This document shows, piece after piece, positions 45,006-56,757 of a DNA stretch of 64,000 nucleotides. The stretch is taken from contig CM049307.1 in NCBI GenBank assembly GCA_026874595.1, forward strand, positions 49,197,678-49,261,677, read 5' to 3'. Origin of the DNA: Sipunculus nudus (taxonomy: Eukaryota > Annelida > Sipuncula > Golfingiida > Sipunculidae). Position 1 is the first letter of the stretch; every line of letters starts with the position of its first letter. The notes beneath the pieces are model-generated. The model saw nothing but the letters and a program-made list of their open reading frames with translations. It did not search any database and was not told the DNA's origin. A program made the translations under genes and the position numbers.

Positions 45006-48000
45006 TTGCAATTATAGTATAGAAAGGCAAAAGCATGAGAAATTTTGCTTCTGTAGGAGCACTGCATATATTGAATGTGCAAATAACATGTTTGAAATTT
45101 GAATTATGGTTGAAATAGTATCCAGGAAATGTGCTCTGTATAAATTGTATACATTGTATTTGATGTGACCGTGTACAAAATACCGTATTTTTTCAATAAA
45201 ATGTATTAAAAAAGGCCTGTGGTACCTATGGCCCCTAGACCTATCGTTCAAATCTGTTGCGACAGGTTCTACAATGAATGTACATTCGGCCCATGACCGT
45301 TATGTCCATTCAGTTGAGACATGAAGGTTCATGTATGGACTAGTTTTGACTACTCTTTGTTTGGGATCCATCGCGCATGCGCTAAATCGGACCTACTGTC
45401 ACGCGGCCTTGTTATTGTAAACATTCCGCGTGGACCGTGTTTACTTACACGTAAAATCATAACATGTTTTAGACAGCTCAAACGGAGGTACTGAGAACAT
45501 GTTATTGGATGGTTTTGCCTGGAATTTTTGTATAAAGCAAAAGTGAACATATAGTGTGAAAAAATAGGTACAATATTGCTCCTTAAAAGGGAAATCTCGG
45601 TTCGCTCGTCTGCCTAGTATATAGTGCCTAGCAGAACGGAAGCGACCAGTGTTTAGCGACCCGCAGTAGGAGCGTTCTTTGGTCGTTTAGTTTACTTTAG
45701 GCTTGAATGTTTTCATTTGGTCAAGGGTTTATACAATGGCTACCTACATTTGAATAAATGTTTAAGAATGCGCCCCCTCTCCACATTTGTTGTTATTATA
45801 TTGCCTATGTCTATCGGAATCCCAATGCTCATCTGTTTTCAGATTTGGACACTTGTGTGTTCTGGTGGCTGATGGCCGGGGGGGGGGTGGCCAGTTTGTT
45901 AGAGGAGGCGCCGTGGACCCGTGCCCGATTGCTCGACCTTAAAGCACACCATTAACCAAAATACGGCACTGAATTTCGCATAGATATAAAACAACTTACC
46001 ACACTATACCCTCTGTTTTTGCTCTTCTAGCCCCCCCCCCCCTCCTCCCTCGATCCCCCCAAATTCTAAAACCCTCTATCCACCCCGGGCGCAGTAAAGT
46101 CGTCTTCCATTCAAGTCAGAATAAAAAGAGATTTTTTTTCTTAATCCCATTATTCTTGAGATTAGTCTCTTGAAAGTCCTATATACTTTAATTAGCTCGA
46201 CGAAGAACAGCATGGACAGGGGAGGGTTACACAACGACAAAATTATACCATTATAATCAGCACAATATTTTAAACAACTAAAGCAAGTTTTAAAAAGAAA
46301 AAAAGCAATAATGAATACCCGATGGTGATCTGGCCATTAGGGAACTATTATCTCTTCACACCGTTGAATAAAAAACTACTTTTCCAGAGATACATGAGCC
46401 GATGTCTGGATGCTCCGCTATCTAGACAGGAGCTTCAGCATTTACGTGCCTGTAAGATTTTTGTGATACAGTTTAGTGTTTGCTTTGTTCTGGACAAAGA
46501 CGGTCTCGGGGCATAAATGATCTCACGGTTTTGGCTAATGAGGCCGCAGGGACATGAGGCCTTGGGCGCCCCAATGTGGTCTCCAGACAGAAACAAGAAA
46601 TATGTCGTAAACGTGAGTCTTCTTTCTCCGCGAAAAAATCAATAACCGCCGACGAAAATAATTGTCACAGTATCCACCTTTGGACAGTAATGTGCTTTGC
46701 AACATAATTATTTAAAAAAAGCTACCTTCGAGCATTCAAGAGAAATACAAGTGAAGATATATAACAGAAACACATTTCTCAAGTTGAAGATGTGTAACAT
46801 TTGATAAAAACTGTTAATTTTTGGGGCTTTGCGATAAAAGCGGGTACAAATTTATGTTGAGGTATTGCGGAATATTTTCCGAGCGGTAGAAGTTTTTGCA
46901 ACCTAGCAAAACACACATCACACGTTCAGTGTAACCATGTTATCAGTAAACCAATTGCAGTTCAATGGAATATAATGGATGCATGGTTGTGAACTGTATT
47001 TGTACCATTATTTTTTTAGATTGTTGCCAACGCATGTTATCCTTCGAGTCGTTGGTTCATAGCTGTCACATTAAACTGCATTGTGCTTGAGTTCCGGTGT
47101 TTTAAAGTTTTCTTACGTCGTCGTAGAAAGTTGACTTCAAAAATTCTGTTCACATTTATCAACACACATTTTTGCCATTGATAACACGTGTGTACAGATT
47201 GAATCCGGGCAATGGTACGTCAGTCGAGCAAGTTCTATTGACGTTTCAATGTGATCAAATTCAAGTCACACAGCTAACTCTATTCTGGTCGGAAATAGAA
47301 TTCCTTTAAACCCAAATGCTGCTTCGTCAGCCTGACCAGATTGATTTAGCCCGGGGAGGAAAAATTGGATCACTACCATCTAATCTAATTTCAAACGTAA
47401 AGAAAATACTCGAACAAGGCCAATTGAATCAGCGTCCAATCTGGTTGGTTTCCACAGGGCTGAAATTCGGAACAAAAGGGTCAATTAGTGTACGCTTGCC
47501 TCGTACAAAAGACGCTGATCATACAAGGGTGGGATGTAGGAGCTGCGGTTTAAACCGCACAGTGCATGAAGATTGCAGGGCAGCTGCGCCGGCCATTATC
47601 TTACCTGGTCACACGACCTTCCATATGAGAACACGACATCCACATTTTCCCAATTTCGCTCATTATCGTCATATTATGTCTGGTTTTTTTTTTGGTTTTT
47701 TTTTTTTTTTTGTTCAGAAAAAAAGGCACTAGTGATGCCGTCATGTTAACGCGCCCTTTACGACTGTCACGTGACTTAATGCTGCTCGCTTTACTCTGCC
47801 CGACTCTGTCATCCCTGGGTTGTAACTGTCGTACAAGCCGACACTATTAATAAAAAAGTCCCCTAAATGACGGTAAGAGTGTGCAGCGGTAGTACAAAAC
47901 ACCCACCATTCCGTCAGAAAGAAAAATGTTCGGCCAGTAATTTTTCATGAGGCAATACGTTGGAAGATGTAGCTAAATATGAGAACTCAAATCCCTGATT

Positions 48001-49290
48001 CTGTGCTTGATTTTTGCAGATGACACATTGACTTGACATTTTAATTTATCTGTGAAAAATACATCCAAACATTATATTTAACAATTACAAATTATAATTC
48101 AGACCAATAGAAAATTCTGATTCTGACAAGTATTAGCAGTTTAGAGATTTTGTGTTTTCTTTTTTCCAAGTTACATAAATATGTTTTGACCCTCCACATC
48201 CATTAAAATTCATGATGTATAGTTACATCGCCGAGCATAAAAATTAAGTAATCGTCCGCAACCATATTCCTCTCACGAGGGTCGTACACCCCCATTCATT
48301 TAATAACTTTCATGCATACAAACATATATATAGACAGGCATGATATAGGGCCCTAATGTAAATTTAAGAAAGATCGTCACGTCATGTGCGGTCATTGCCA
48401 CACAATCCTACTTTTGTCACTTTAAATAAACGATATGGTAAATAAACTTTTATAAAATAATTAAAATTGAAGAATGCCCTTACGTGCAGGTCATGTTTAC
48501 TTTGAGGTAATGAGACAATGGCTATATTAAAACCGAAGAATGTTCGCTCGTTCACAAGCAAAAACTAGAACTCCAGTGTGAGCCTACAAGAATACCTCCT
48601 CAAGTATCTGAATCAAACTTCACTGTGGAGCTTGAATCCCTATTTACACGATATGTTTGGTTTGTCAATGTGTATAATAAAAATATTATGATAATAACCT
48701 GTTCTAACGCGATTTCAAACCTTGGCGTAAATGCGCCCCCCCCCCCCCCTTCTGATAAAGGAAAGGCTGCTAATAGCGCCTCGTTTCTTGGTACACAGGC
48801 ATCCCTTGAGTGAGGGACTCCCAGGGAAATCCTATAAGATTTTATTCTCGCTAAATTTACTTTTATTTTGAAATAAATAATTTTAGGGCGCATGGTAATT
48901 GAAGTTGTCTTATTTTTAAATGTTGTGTTAATATGTCTTTATATGAAGAAGAACATTCGTCATTTTATTCAGTGTAAATAAGTTATTATTTTGACTTTAT
49001 CAACCATTGACCAATCAGAAATAGGCATCATGTGTTGCCATGAATGGATTGATACCACCTAAGGCAGACCAAGGTTTAGTGCCGCTACCAGTTAGATAAT
49101 CGTTTATTTCTGTCCAGATATCGATGGCCTATATGTGTAAAGACCAGCAGAAGTGATTAAATGTAGATTTTAGTTTGGATTTTGCGGATCAAAACAGTAA
49201 ATCACCTTATTAACGCCCAAACTCAAAAATCCGCTGTCCGCAGTCTTACCTTTTCTTTCAGAAAGCCCATAGGTTTGAAACCGCGTCAGA
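45006..49290. other. Non-coding stretch, no gene recognised
   Basis: The longest open frame (47316-47732, 138 codons, +) starts 'MLLRQPDQIDLARGGK' and ends in a poly-F stretch from poly-T. I find no domain and treat it as unproven. 45372-45385 holds a palindromic GCGCATGCGC (NRF-1-like). Poly-C/G runs are at about 45880 and 46030. Otherwise I see nothing. Confidence 0.4.
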
Positions 49291-49299
49291 ATTAATACT

Positions 49300-49690
49300 T
49301 TATTATCATAATATATACCTTGATAAACGTTTACCTTGGTTCAATAGAGAGGCTCTTCAATTATGGTTCACAGCTAATCTCCAAAACAAAGACAGCCCAT
49401 TCATAACAATGAATGTTTCTGGGCGTCAGGTTGTTTAAAGAATCTCCCAATGTTGTATAATCCTTGAATTAAAAAAAATATATTATGATGACCCAGATTA
49501 CCTCGATTCTTTAATGGTTTCTTCCCAGGGTGTCACCCTAAGCCTCGACAAAATTTATCAAAATATTTTGCATAACAGAAAATTGGAGGTTAGGATTCGA
49601 AAAATTAGTACGAAAAAGCTCTGTCTCGTGACGTCTGATGAACATACAAAAAACAATCTTCTAACCCGTGTACTGTTGTCAGAGAATATT
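49300..49690 (+). pseudogene. Degenerate LINE-like ORF fragment
   Basis: Successive + strand pieces read 'DKRLPWFNREALQLWF', then, after stops and a frameshift, 'DDPDYLDSLMVSSQGVTLSL', then 'DKIYQNILHNRKLEVRIRKI'. Their order and composition resemble the region between reverse transcriptase and zinc knuckle in molluscan non-LTR elements ('IY..LL.NRK...R...K'). No RT catalytic motif is retained, so this assignment is tentative. Confidence 0.35.
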
Positions 49691-50540
49691 TAAAATAATT
49701 TCGATATGCTACTGCTCGTTTTTAATCTACCCTTAGCTTTGCACTTATAATTCGTATCTCATGTTGTTTACTTCAGTCGAAAGATTATATAAGAGGGAGT
49801 CAAGTTTAAGCTTAGTACTTTCATTTTAAAAAACTGCCAAAGCCATTAACAGGCCTAAAAAAGATCTGCATGTCATCATTATTTTCGTTTATTTTTTTCT
49901 CATTTACCAAGGAGGCTGTTTAAAACACTAATACAATGCACTGGAATGAAAGAATTCATACCGTTTTGTCTTGACATACTTCTACTTTTTAAAAGGCTAA
50001 TGGATTTTTCACATTCTTGATTAAAGCGGTTAATGATAAAGATAGTCATTCAAGGTCTGATTCAGGCTCGATTTTCAAAGTCGAATCGGAGTTGAAGAAG
50101 TTGATTTGGATAAGAACCCTCAAGGACTCGGACTATGACTCCGACTCAGACATTGTGGACTCGAATGCGACACCGATAAACAATATCACAAGGACTAGGT
50201 AAATAAGTTGTGTTAAGTGACTACCCTGGATAAAGGAGACATATTACAGCTATAATAAAATATATCATAATCACTATATTTACTTTGTTTAATAGTTGCA
50301 TTACAAGAGAAATTGAAATTAAAAAATAGCAAATTAATGAGCGATATATATCGGTTTATATCATCACAGAATACTTGCATGGTCAGTCTTGGTTAATTAG
50401 TGTTACTTAATTTCCTACCTAAGTAGGCAGGTAGAAAAAAGTGTTTCAGGTTTTCGTTTTCCAGTCTATCTAAATTAGATGCATTTGAGGACAGGTAGAA
50501 TATTGTTTTTGTAATAACCTATATTTGATTCATTTTAGGT

Positions 50541-50770
50541 ACGAAGTCATTCAATGCGGTGATGTTGAGAATATTATTCGGAAAAGAAAGGAACCTACAG
50601 ATTCCCAAATATATTTCTCAACCATTGAGGACACTTTATATATCATAAAGAGAGCCCACATAGCTACTGGACATGGCGGGATTCACAAAATGTAACTGCA
50701 ATGGCCCGAAAAAGTGTCAGACGAATCTCTGCAAGTACTTTAGAGCCACAGTGTTGTGTAATTCCTGAAG
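50541..50770 (+). pseudogene. KRBA2/SCAND3-like integrase fragment (internally deleted transposon gene)
   Basis: After a TTCATTTTAG acceptor-like site the frame reads 'YEVIQCGDVENIIRKRKEP', then 'IYFSTIEDTLYIIKRAHIAT' and 'GHGG'. This is the zinc-binding (H2C2-like) N-terminal part of retroviral-type integrases in transposon-derived KRBA2/SCAND3-like proteins. It stops at TGTAACTG. Immediately overlapping in another frame is 'CNCNGPKKCQTNLCKY' then 'FRATVLCNS', matching the Cys-rich C-terminal tail of the same family. The catalytic integrase core is missing, so the two ends appear joined by an internal deletion. It is expected to be non-functional. Confidence 0.6.
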
Positions 50771-50774
50771 TCAT

Positions 50775-51020
50775 AGCAGCATAAATTGTAACAATAAATG
50801 AGGACTGATTCAATTGTAATACTCTGTAATATGCTTACTCACTGTTCTGATGGGTAATGCCATATATGTCTGGTAATAAACCATATATGTGATTGCTATT
50901 ATTCAGCATAATACTAGCATAAATCGTGGCAGTAAATGAGGACTGATTTAATTATGTGCTTACTTCACCGTTCTGATGGGTAGAAAAAATCGATCGGGTG
51001 ACACCATATAAGTGATTGCT
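50775..51020 (+). repeat. Two-copy tandem repeat (~140 bp)
   Basis: AGCATAAATTGTAACAATAA then ATGAGGACTGATTCAATT (50778) recurs as AGCATAAATCGTGGCAGTAA then ATGAGGACTGATTTAATT (50919). TTCTGATGGGTA and CCATATA-GTGATTGCTA also recur. It may be the 3' flank of the integrase element. Confidence 0.65.
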
Positions 51021-51266
51021 AGTAATGAGCTTAGGTATATTGATAATGACATAATGTAAATTCATGCATTGCAGTCTGTATTTTTCTTGATATTGATGAA
51101 TAAATAATATTGTTGTCTGTGATTTGTATGTCAATTAATACATGAAATCCCTGGCCCTGACTTTTAGGAAATACACGTTTTTCCAGGACTTTTCAGTAAA
51201 TACGCCTATATGCCCCCAGTGAATCAGTAATTACACGTATTTACGTATATATAAGTGGTGGGTCTG

Positions 51267-51309
51267 AATCATTACCGCCAGTTTCGCCTCACCGGCTCAT
51301 CAGATGACT
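51267..51309 (-). ncRNA. Hammerhead ribozyme, type I with short stem III
   Basis: On the minus strand, from 51309 down: AGTCAT (5' side of stem I, 51309-51304), the invariant CTGATGA (51303-51297), stem II GCC-GGTGA-GGC (51296-51286), the invariant GAAA (51285-51282), a minimal stem III C-TGGCG-G (51281-51275, optionally with a U-G pair), then TA with the cleavage site after A at 51273. ATGATT (51272-51267) follows and pairs with AGTCAT over 6 bp, one a G-U. All conserved core positions, including G10.1-C11.1, A15.1-U16.1 and H17 = A, are satisfied. Short-stem-III type I hammerheads are known from Penelope-like elements and small non-coding retroelements in animals. Only one copy is seen in the window. 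Confidence 0.8.
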
Positions 51310-51341
51310 GAAAATCTACCCTATATAAATAAATAAATATA

Positions 51342-51395
<54 letters not shown>
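51342..51395. repeat. TA microsatellite
   Basis: About 26 TA units, 33 bp upstream (on the minus strand) of the hammerhead. Confidence 0.95.
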
Positions 51396-51396
<1 letters not shown>

Positions 51397-51416
51397 CAAC
51401 GTTCGTTCAGATGGTA

Positions 51417-51905
51417 TCAACATCCCCAGCGTCGATCGAACCCATGTCCTTCCATGTACCGTAGCCCTGTCTCCATTTCACCGAGGGCTTTTCTGACAGT
51501 TAGTGGTTTATTAGGATCATTTGTTCCCTATGACTCGTTATCGTCGCCTCCGTCGTCAGTGGCACATTGCCAGCGATCCTCGACATTGCCTTCGTGGGCT
51601 CTGTGCTGTCGCATACGGGATATTCCTCCGCGGTCACGGGGGTCATTGTTCGAGAGTGCCTTGATACATTCCCCGACCTCGTTGATCACCTGCGCCTTGT
51701 CTGACATATTTTCAGCGGGTTCGTCGGTAATATCCCTGTATACCACCTGCAGTTTGCTATGGTTGATTGTTTCCATGCTTCCCTTATAAGGTAGATGACA
51801 TCTTTCACATTATTGCTCTTTACTCTGCCTTTCGCATCGAAATCCCTCCAATGTCCAAACATGTTACATTGTTTGATTCCTCTAAGAGCTCCAAAGAACC
51901 AAACC
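51417..51905 (-). pseudogene. Tigger/pogo-like (DDE_1) transposase C-terminal remnant
   Basis: Minus-strand frame 1 reads 'FFGALRGIKQCNMFGHWRDF', then 'VKDVIYLIREAWKQ' and 'STIANCRWYTGILPTN'. This fits the end of Tigger/Jerky-type DDE transposases ('LDAI..I..AW....TI.NC.R..GI'). Frame 2 continues with 'MSDKAQVINEVGECIKALSN' and an acidic tail. After an in-frame TAG (about 51525) it ends with 'KPLTVRKALGEMETGLRYME', resembling the C-terminal 'KEALEAL..LRRY' helix. A frameshift near 51700 and the stop make it inactive. The catalytic DDD residues are not seen. Confidence 0.55.
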
Positions 51906-54445
51906 GATCCCTACCGTGAGAGAGGTGTTTGCCAACTAAATCATGCAAACTTACTTAATTAGTGGAAAAACAGGCTCAGTCAGTGGGTCCAGTGTATGGT
52001 TAGAACAATACGCAATGCTGGATTTCATGCCAACTTGATCCGGCGCTATGCGCACGTGGCCGCCGGTTGACATCAAAAGAAAGTAAACAGGTCGGATTGT
52101 TTAGACAGAAAATACGTCGATATGCTTGTTTGTGTGATGGAATGTCATGTTGGAGTCGGAATCCAAGTCTATCGGTTTGTCAAGACTATATCCTTTTGGT
52201 TCCGTTCGTTTTTTTTTTTTTTACAAAAACCTTCGGATTGCAAGGTTTTCGGATTGTTAAGGATCAGAATGTCAAGTCGCGACTGTAGTATGACTGGCCT
52301 GTTTCCCGAGTCCTTCCCTCAGAGTCCGAGTACAAGTCTGAGTTTAGGACCCTCGATTCCAAGTCCGAGTCCCTAAAAATGTTGACTCGAGTTCATTTCC
52401 AGAATCGTGTCCTATGTGACTGCTTGGAAGCATGTCGTCTTCCGTGACTGTTGTTAGATTACGGTGTGGTTTTGTGGTATAACATCAATTCTTATTTCTA
52501 AATCATTTGGCCATTCTGAATATGGATTAATTTACCTTGACTCTCATGCTTGATTGTTCGAGGAAAAAGTCGCAACAATCTGCATGAATAACTTCACATT
52601 CAATCAGCATTCAATTTGACAGAAAATTAAATTACAGCTTAATTTTGTGTGATTGTGCGTCTGAAATAATTAAATCTGAAACCATTATAATCTAGAGGAA
52701 ATGCGGCAAAGTTTACATCCGATTTCTTGGGGTCTATATTGTCAGATTCATCAACATTAAAAGATCAAATTAGTTGTCGTTTCTATTTAAATATTGATAT
52801 ACTTTTTATTATTTTAATATATAGTTCTTACTGTCTGTTATGAAATGACATTTACGAAGGCAAACTCAATCAGTCAAACGTACGTAATTAAAACTATAAA
52901 ACATCTTTACGTAATTTAGAACACTAAGTTACAATTTCCCGGCCAACTCTCAAATTTATTTTGTACTCTTTATACTTTTCTGTGTAAGTGTTATCTTGCA
53001 GTGCATATACGTATTTCACAGCATATTTCTATCCAAATCTAAATATCAACTTCCAGTACAGTTTATTTCTAAATATGCAGAGCAACATTAACCCAGGACC
53101 GTTTGTTTAATCAAATTGAGATCTAAATATTTTTCTTATGTTTATAATCTTATCTTATCTTATTTATAATTATCTTTTAATACAAATTATCATTTTCTCA
53201 GCCGGTTATGAACCGATCATCGGTATGAATTATTCCATCGATAGCACACCCTATATGTCCAGTACTGATATCCCAGAGCAGAATAAAGCTTAGTTAACTA
53301 GAAATATGCATTCTAAGGAATGCACGCCTCCGTCATGTGTGTGTTCCTTAATGTTAAGTACTCCGCTACCCGTGTTTTTATAAACTTAATAATTGGCCCA
53401 TATAATAAACCATATTCCCAGATTCATTTGTGCATTCACAAGTGTTTGCGTTCACCTTTATATTTATTCCCATGTTCAATCGTGCTTTTGTGACTGCGCA
53501 TTTGTGAATATTCCTTGAAGTCCTTACGGGATTAGCTGGAACCACACCAAACGTTAATCGATTCTTTCATGGCCTATTACCGAAATTTCCTGAAATTTCA
53601 TGAGATTCCGTTCTTTATTGCGTGAGTTATGTGAACAAACACAAAGACAAACACACAAACACACCCACGAACGGGAAGGCGCACAGTCACATACCCCACT
53701 GGCGGAGGCAATGAATGACACAAATATGGTAATGCCCCCATGTCAGGTAACCGCCGGTAATTTGAAATCTATTTCAGTTTACCCTTGGGGAGGGGGTGCC
53801 TGAATCTGATTTCTGATCATTCTCGCACTGTTCAGAATAACCCCCCCCCCCCCCCGCTGATTGAACGAGATGATAAATTGTTATGCTTTTATTTCGAGAG
53901 ATAAGAGACTCAAAAGTGGGCATCAATATGTAAAAAAATAAATTTTAGGCAAAATGTTGATAATATTGGTACTGACCAACACACATATATTAATATACAC
54001 ACACATGTAATCTGAAATTGATTTCAAGTTACCCCTTGAAGGTAACCTGAGGAGGAGTGCATTAAATACCCCTATATTTTTCTTCATTATATCTTCTTAA
54101 TTCACCCATCCCTTAATTATAGATGCAGTTTATTGTTTACATATTTTTACCACAAGATAAGTAACTTGAAAAATGCAACCTGGTCGTAAAACTGTCTTAA
54201 GGGATGGACTTTGCAATTCATTTTCTTGTCTCGTTAATTAATAGGAGTCCGTTATCCTCTTCATCTCACAGAGCCTATTTCTTTGTGCAAAACTAACTGA
54301 AGAACGAGGAATCCGCACAATCTGTCGTTGCATTATCTTTATTTTTATATTTGATAACTTCACTGTATTTTTTAAATAACCATTAGGTACGAGGTCTCAC
54401 TTTATCTTCCTGGACTCTCATTATAGTCCTGGCTTCGTTAAACTT
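51906..54445. other. Non-coding stretch with simple repeats
   Basis: No gene is recognised. It contains a CACA-rich tract at 53637-53672 and a C17 run near 53841. It also contains two copies of the palindromic GGTAA-TTGAAAT-ATTTCA-GTTACC motif (53755-53785, 54007-54050) that also occurs near 9.2 kb. Confidence 0.5.
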
Positions 54446-54509
54446 GACAAAGTATGACACGTTTAAACATAAAACTCGCTAATTACATGTCTCACATTTC
54501 CTTTAAACC
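54446..54509 (+). repeat. Near-identical 64 bp direct repeat, left copy
   Basis: GACAAAGTATGACACGTTTA then AACATAAAACTCGCTAATTA etc. It matches 55558-55621 with about two substitutions and a one-base shift. Confidence 0.8.
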
Positions 54510-54591
54510 GGAATTAATTTGGTAAGAAACGGACAAACATTATTTCATTGCGCAGAATATTAATCAAATATTGACAATAGGGCAATATTAA

Positions 54592-54948
54592 TACTAAGGC
54601 CAAAAAAAAAAAATAAAAGGTATGATTCTCAGGCACCGCCCGCATCAATTTTAAACCCCCGCATGAAAATTTTTTATTTTGATTTTCATTAGAAACTTAC
54701 CAATTTTGAGCTGCAGCTGCTCGGACATTTCTTTCAAGAAGATAAAATCATACAATTTCCCTTGTTATGTAGTGCTTTTACTTGTTTAGCAAAATAGATA
54801 TGTAATTATCATGCTTTTCCCTTATCATTTGACATTTTCATTGAAACATACAAAAAAAATTAAAAACAAAAAAACCGCCCGCCCGCATTGATTTCGGAAA
54901 AAAGTGCCTGAGAACCATACCTTTTTTTTTATTTTGGCCTAACACAGC
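54592..54948 (+). mobile_element. MITE family M1, copy 4
   Basis: The best-preserved copy. CTAAGGCC, poly-A, AAGGTATGATTCTCAGGCAC then CGCCCGC on the left. GCCCGCCCGCATTG, then GTGCCTGAGAACCATACC, poly-T and ATTTTGGCCTAA on the right. The ~38 bp inverted ends enclose an AT-rich interior with TTTCAAGAAGATAAAATCAT and CTTATCATTTGACATTTTCA. A TA or TAA target is possible. Confidence 0.85.
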
Positions 54949-55557
54949 AATACTGCCATGTCTTTATAAAATTCGTTTAATTAGATGCATTGAGGCGCGT
55001 CTGTTCTTGCATAGTTAGGGCATTTACGTTTTTTATGAGCCGTAGATAGCCCCCACCACAAGAGAGCTTGTATATATAGATTGAGACTAAGGCTCATATT
55101 GGTCGGACGTTCTGGGCTTTTTAATGCCAAAAATTAGCCGAAACCCTAAAATGACTCAGTCCTAAAAGTAAATAATCACAGTGATATACTATAACAAGGA
55201 TAATTTGGACAGAATAAAAGTTATAATTGTATAAGCAGATTGTTAGCTTTATAAACAAAATACGGAGTGAAATTTTACAGGGATTCCGGAATTGGAATAA
55301 CTAGCCACGTGACATCTTTTGGAAAGGGATTCATTGCGCGTACCCAACGACACTTTACCTGTCGATCTAGAGATCATAAGTCCATGTCATTTAAGCAGTG
55401 CATGGAAAATGCCTGAAGCCGCTTCATTTAAGCATAAATATATTTGAACATGTTTTCTCTTTTAGATCCTAGACGATAGGGGTAGTTGCAAGGTCGTCTG
55501 CCGTCCAAGAAATTAAAAATAAAGCTGATTTGTTGCTTATTAGCCCATCCGATGGTG

Positions 55558-55621
55558 GACAAAGTATGACACGTTTAAACATAAAACTCGCTAATTACAT
55601 GTCTCATATTTCCTTAAAACC
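55558..55621 (+). repeat. Near-identical 64 bp direct repeat, right copy
   Basis: Partner of 54446-54509. The two copies flank ~1.05 kb that includes M1 copy 4. Confidence 0.8.
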
Positions 55622-56698
55622 TGATTGCAGGAAAAAATATTGATTCTGGTATTTTTGGAAACAGCAAATGATTGGAAAACAATTAAATGTGAACAAAACT
55701 CAGTTTTCTTCCAATATTCCGAATTCACTTTGACAATGAACTTGAATTAATACTACCGAAAAGAATGTGAAAAGCTGACTGTGTAATTTATGTTAACCTT
55801 GTACAGACCGGACGTGATCAGTTAAGAGTTTAGACTCTGCTTTGGGCAAATGTGTATTATAAACTTACTTGAGCCTAGTGTACAACACAAAGCACGTAGT
55901 AACAGGTGTATGATTTCAGTCGAGTCAGGTCTGATTTAATTTAGGCTATAGTAACGCTAGATGGCGCTGTAACGCGATTGCGTCTGCCAGGGTTCAGGAA
56001 GACTGCTTCAGTATCTGATTCAGTAACCATGATTCCGGGGTGTGTGTGTGGGGGGGGGGGGGGGCTGCTGCGAAAGGTAGTACTGCATTTTAACTGCATT
56101 CCGATGTACAATCGTACAGTAATCTTTCTCAGAAATTGTCGTATATCACCGATGTCATATATTACAATATCTCTAAGCAATACAACTCAGTTAACTGCAA
56201 CTTATGCAGCGTGGTTTCCAGATCCAAGGATACGCCCCGCATGAAAAGCTTCAAGTAAACTGGACTACGAAAATCCTGTACCGGACAAAAATTCATATAA
56301 AATCAAATTATTGTTTGTATGAAAGAGAAACTTATGCATTCGGGGGCAGAAAATGTTAGTGTACTCGAATGAACAAGGAATTTCGCTGAAAATCCAGCTT
56401 TAGTGCCTAAACTGTACTCATTTTAATAGTTTAGCTTCCCTGGGCCTGGGAGTCGTTCCTTAAGCTGGGACAATCACCAGGTGGCGCGTATGGCGCATCA
56501 TTCTCCATACAGAAGATTTGTCATGAATGTTAAGTATAACACAACAGATCTTGACTCTGCGCTGGAGGTTGATGGAGGGTATGACGTATCATGTGGGAGA
56601 AACACAGGGAAATCCCCGCCAGATATGTTATTTTTTTACCGCTTGAGATGGAGTTATAACAGTGGACATTAAAACTATTATATCCCAGCTAAAAAGTG

Positions 56699-56757
<59 letters not shown>

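Noticed and set aside
47316-47732. 138-codon + strand open frame
   Set aside because: No recognisable domain, ends in poly-T-derived phenylalanines, and has no splice or promoter context. Possible but unsupported.
51454-51789. 111-codon + strand open frame
   Set aside because: Shadow of the minus-strand transposase remnant.
55941-56244. Opposing open frames around a poly-G run
   Set aside because: No domain. Driven by the GTGTGTG/poly-G tract.
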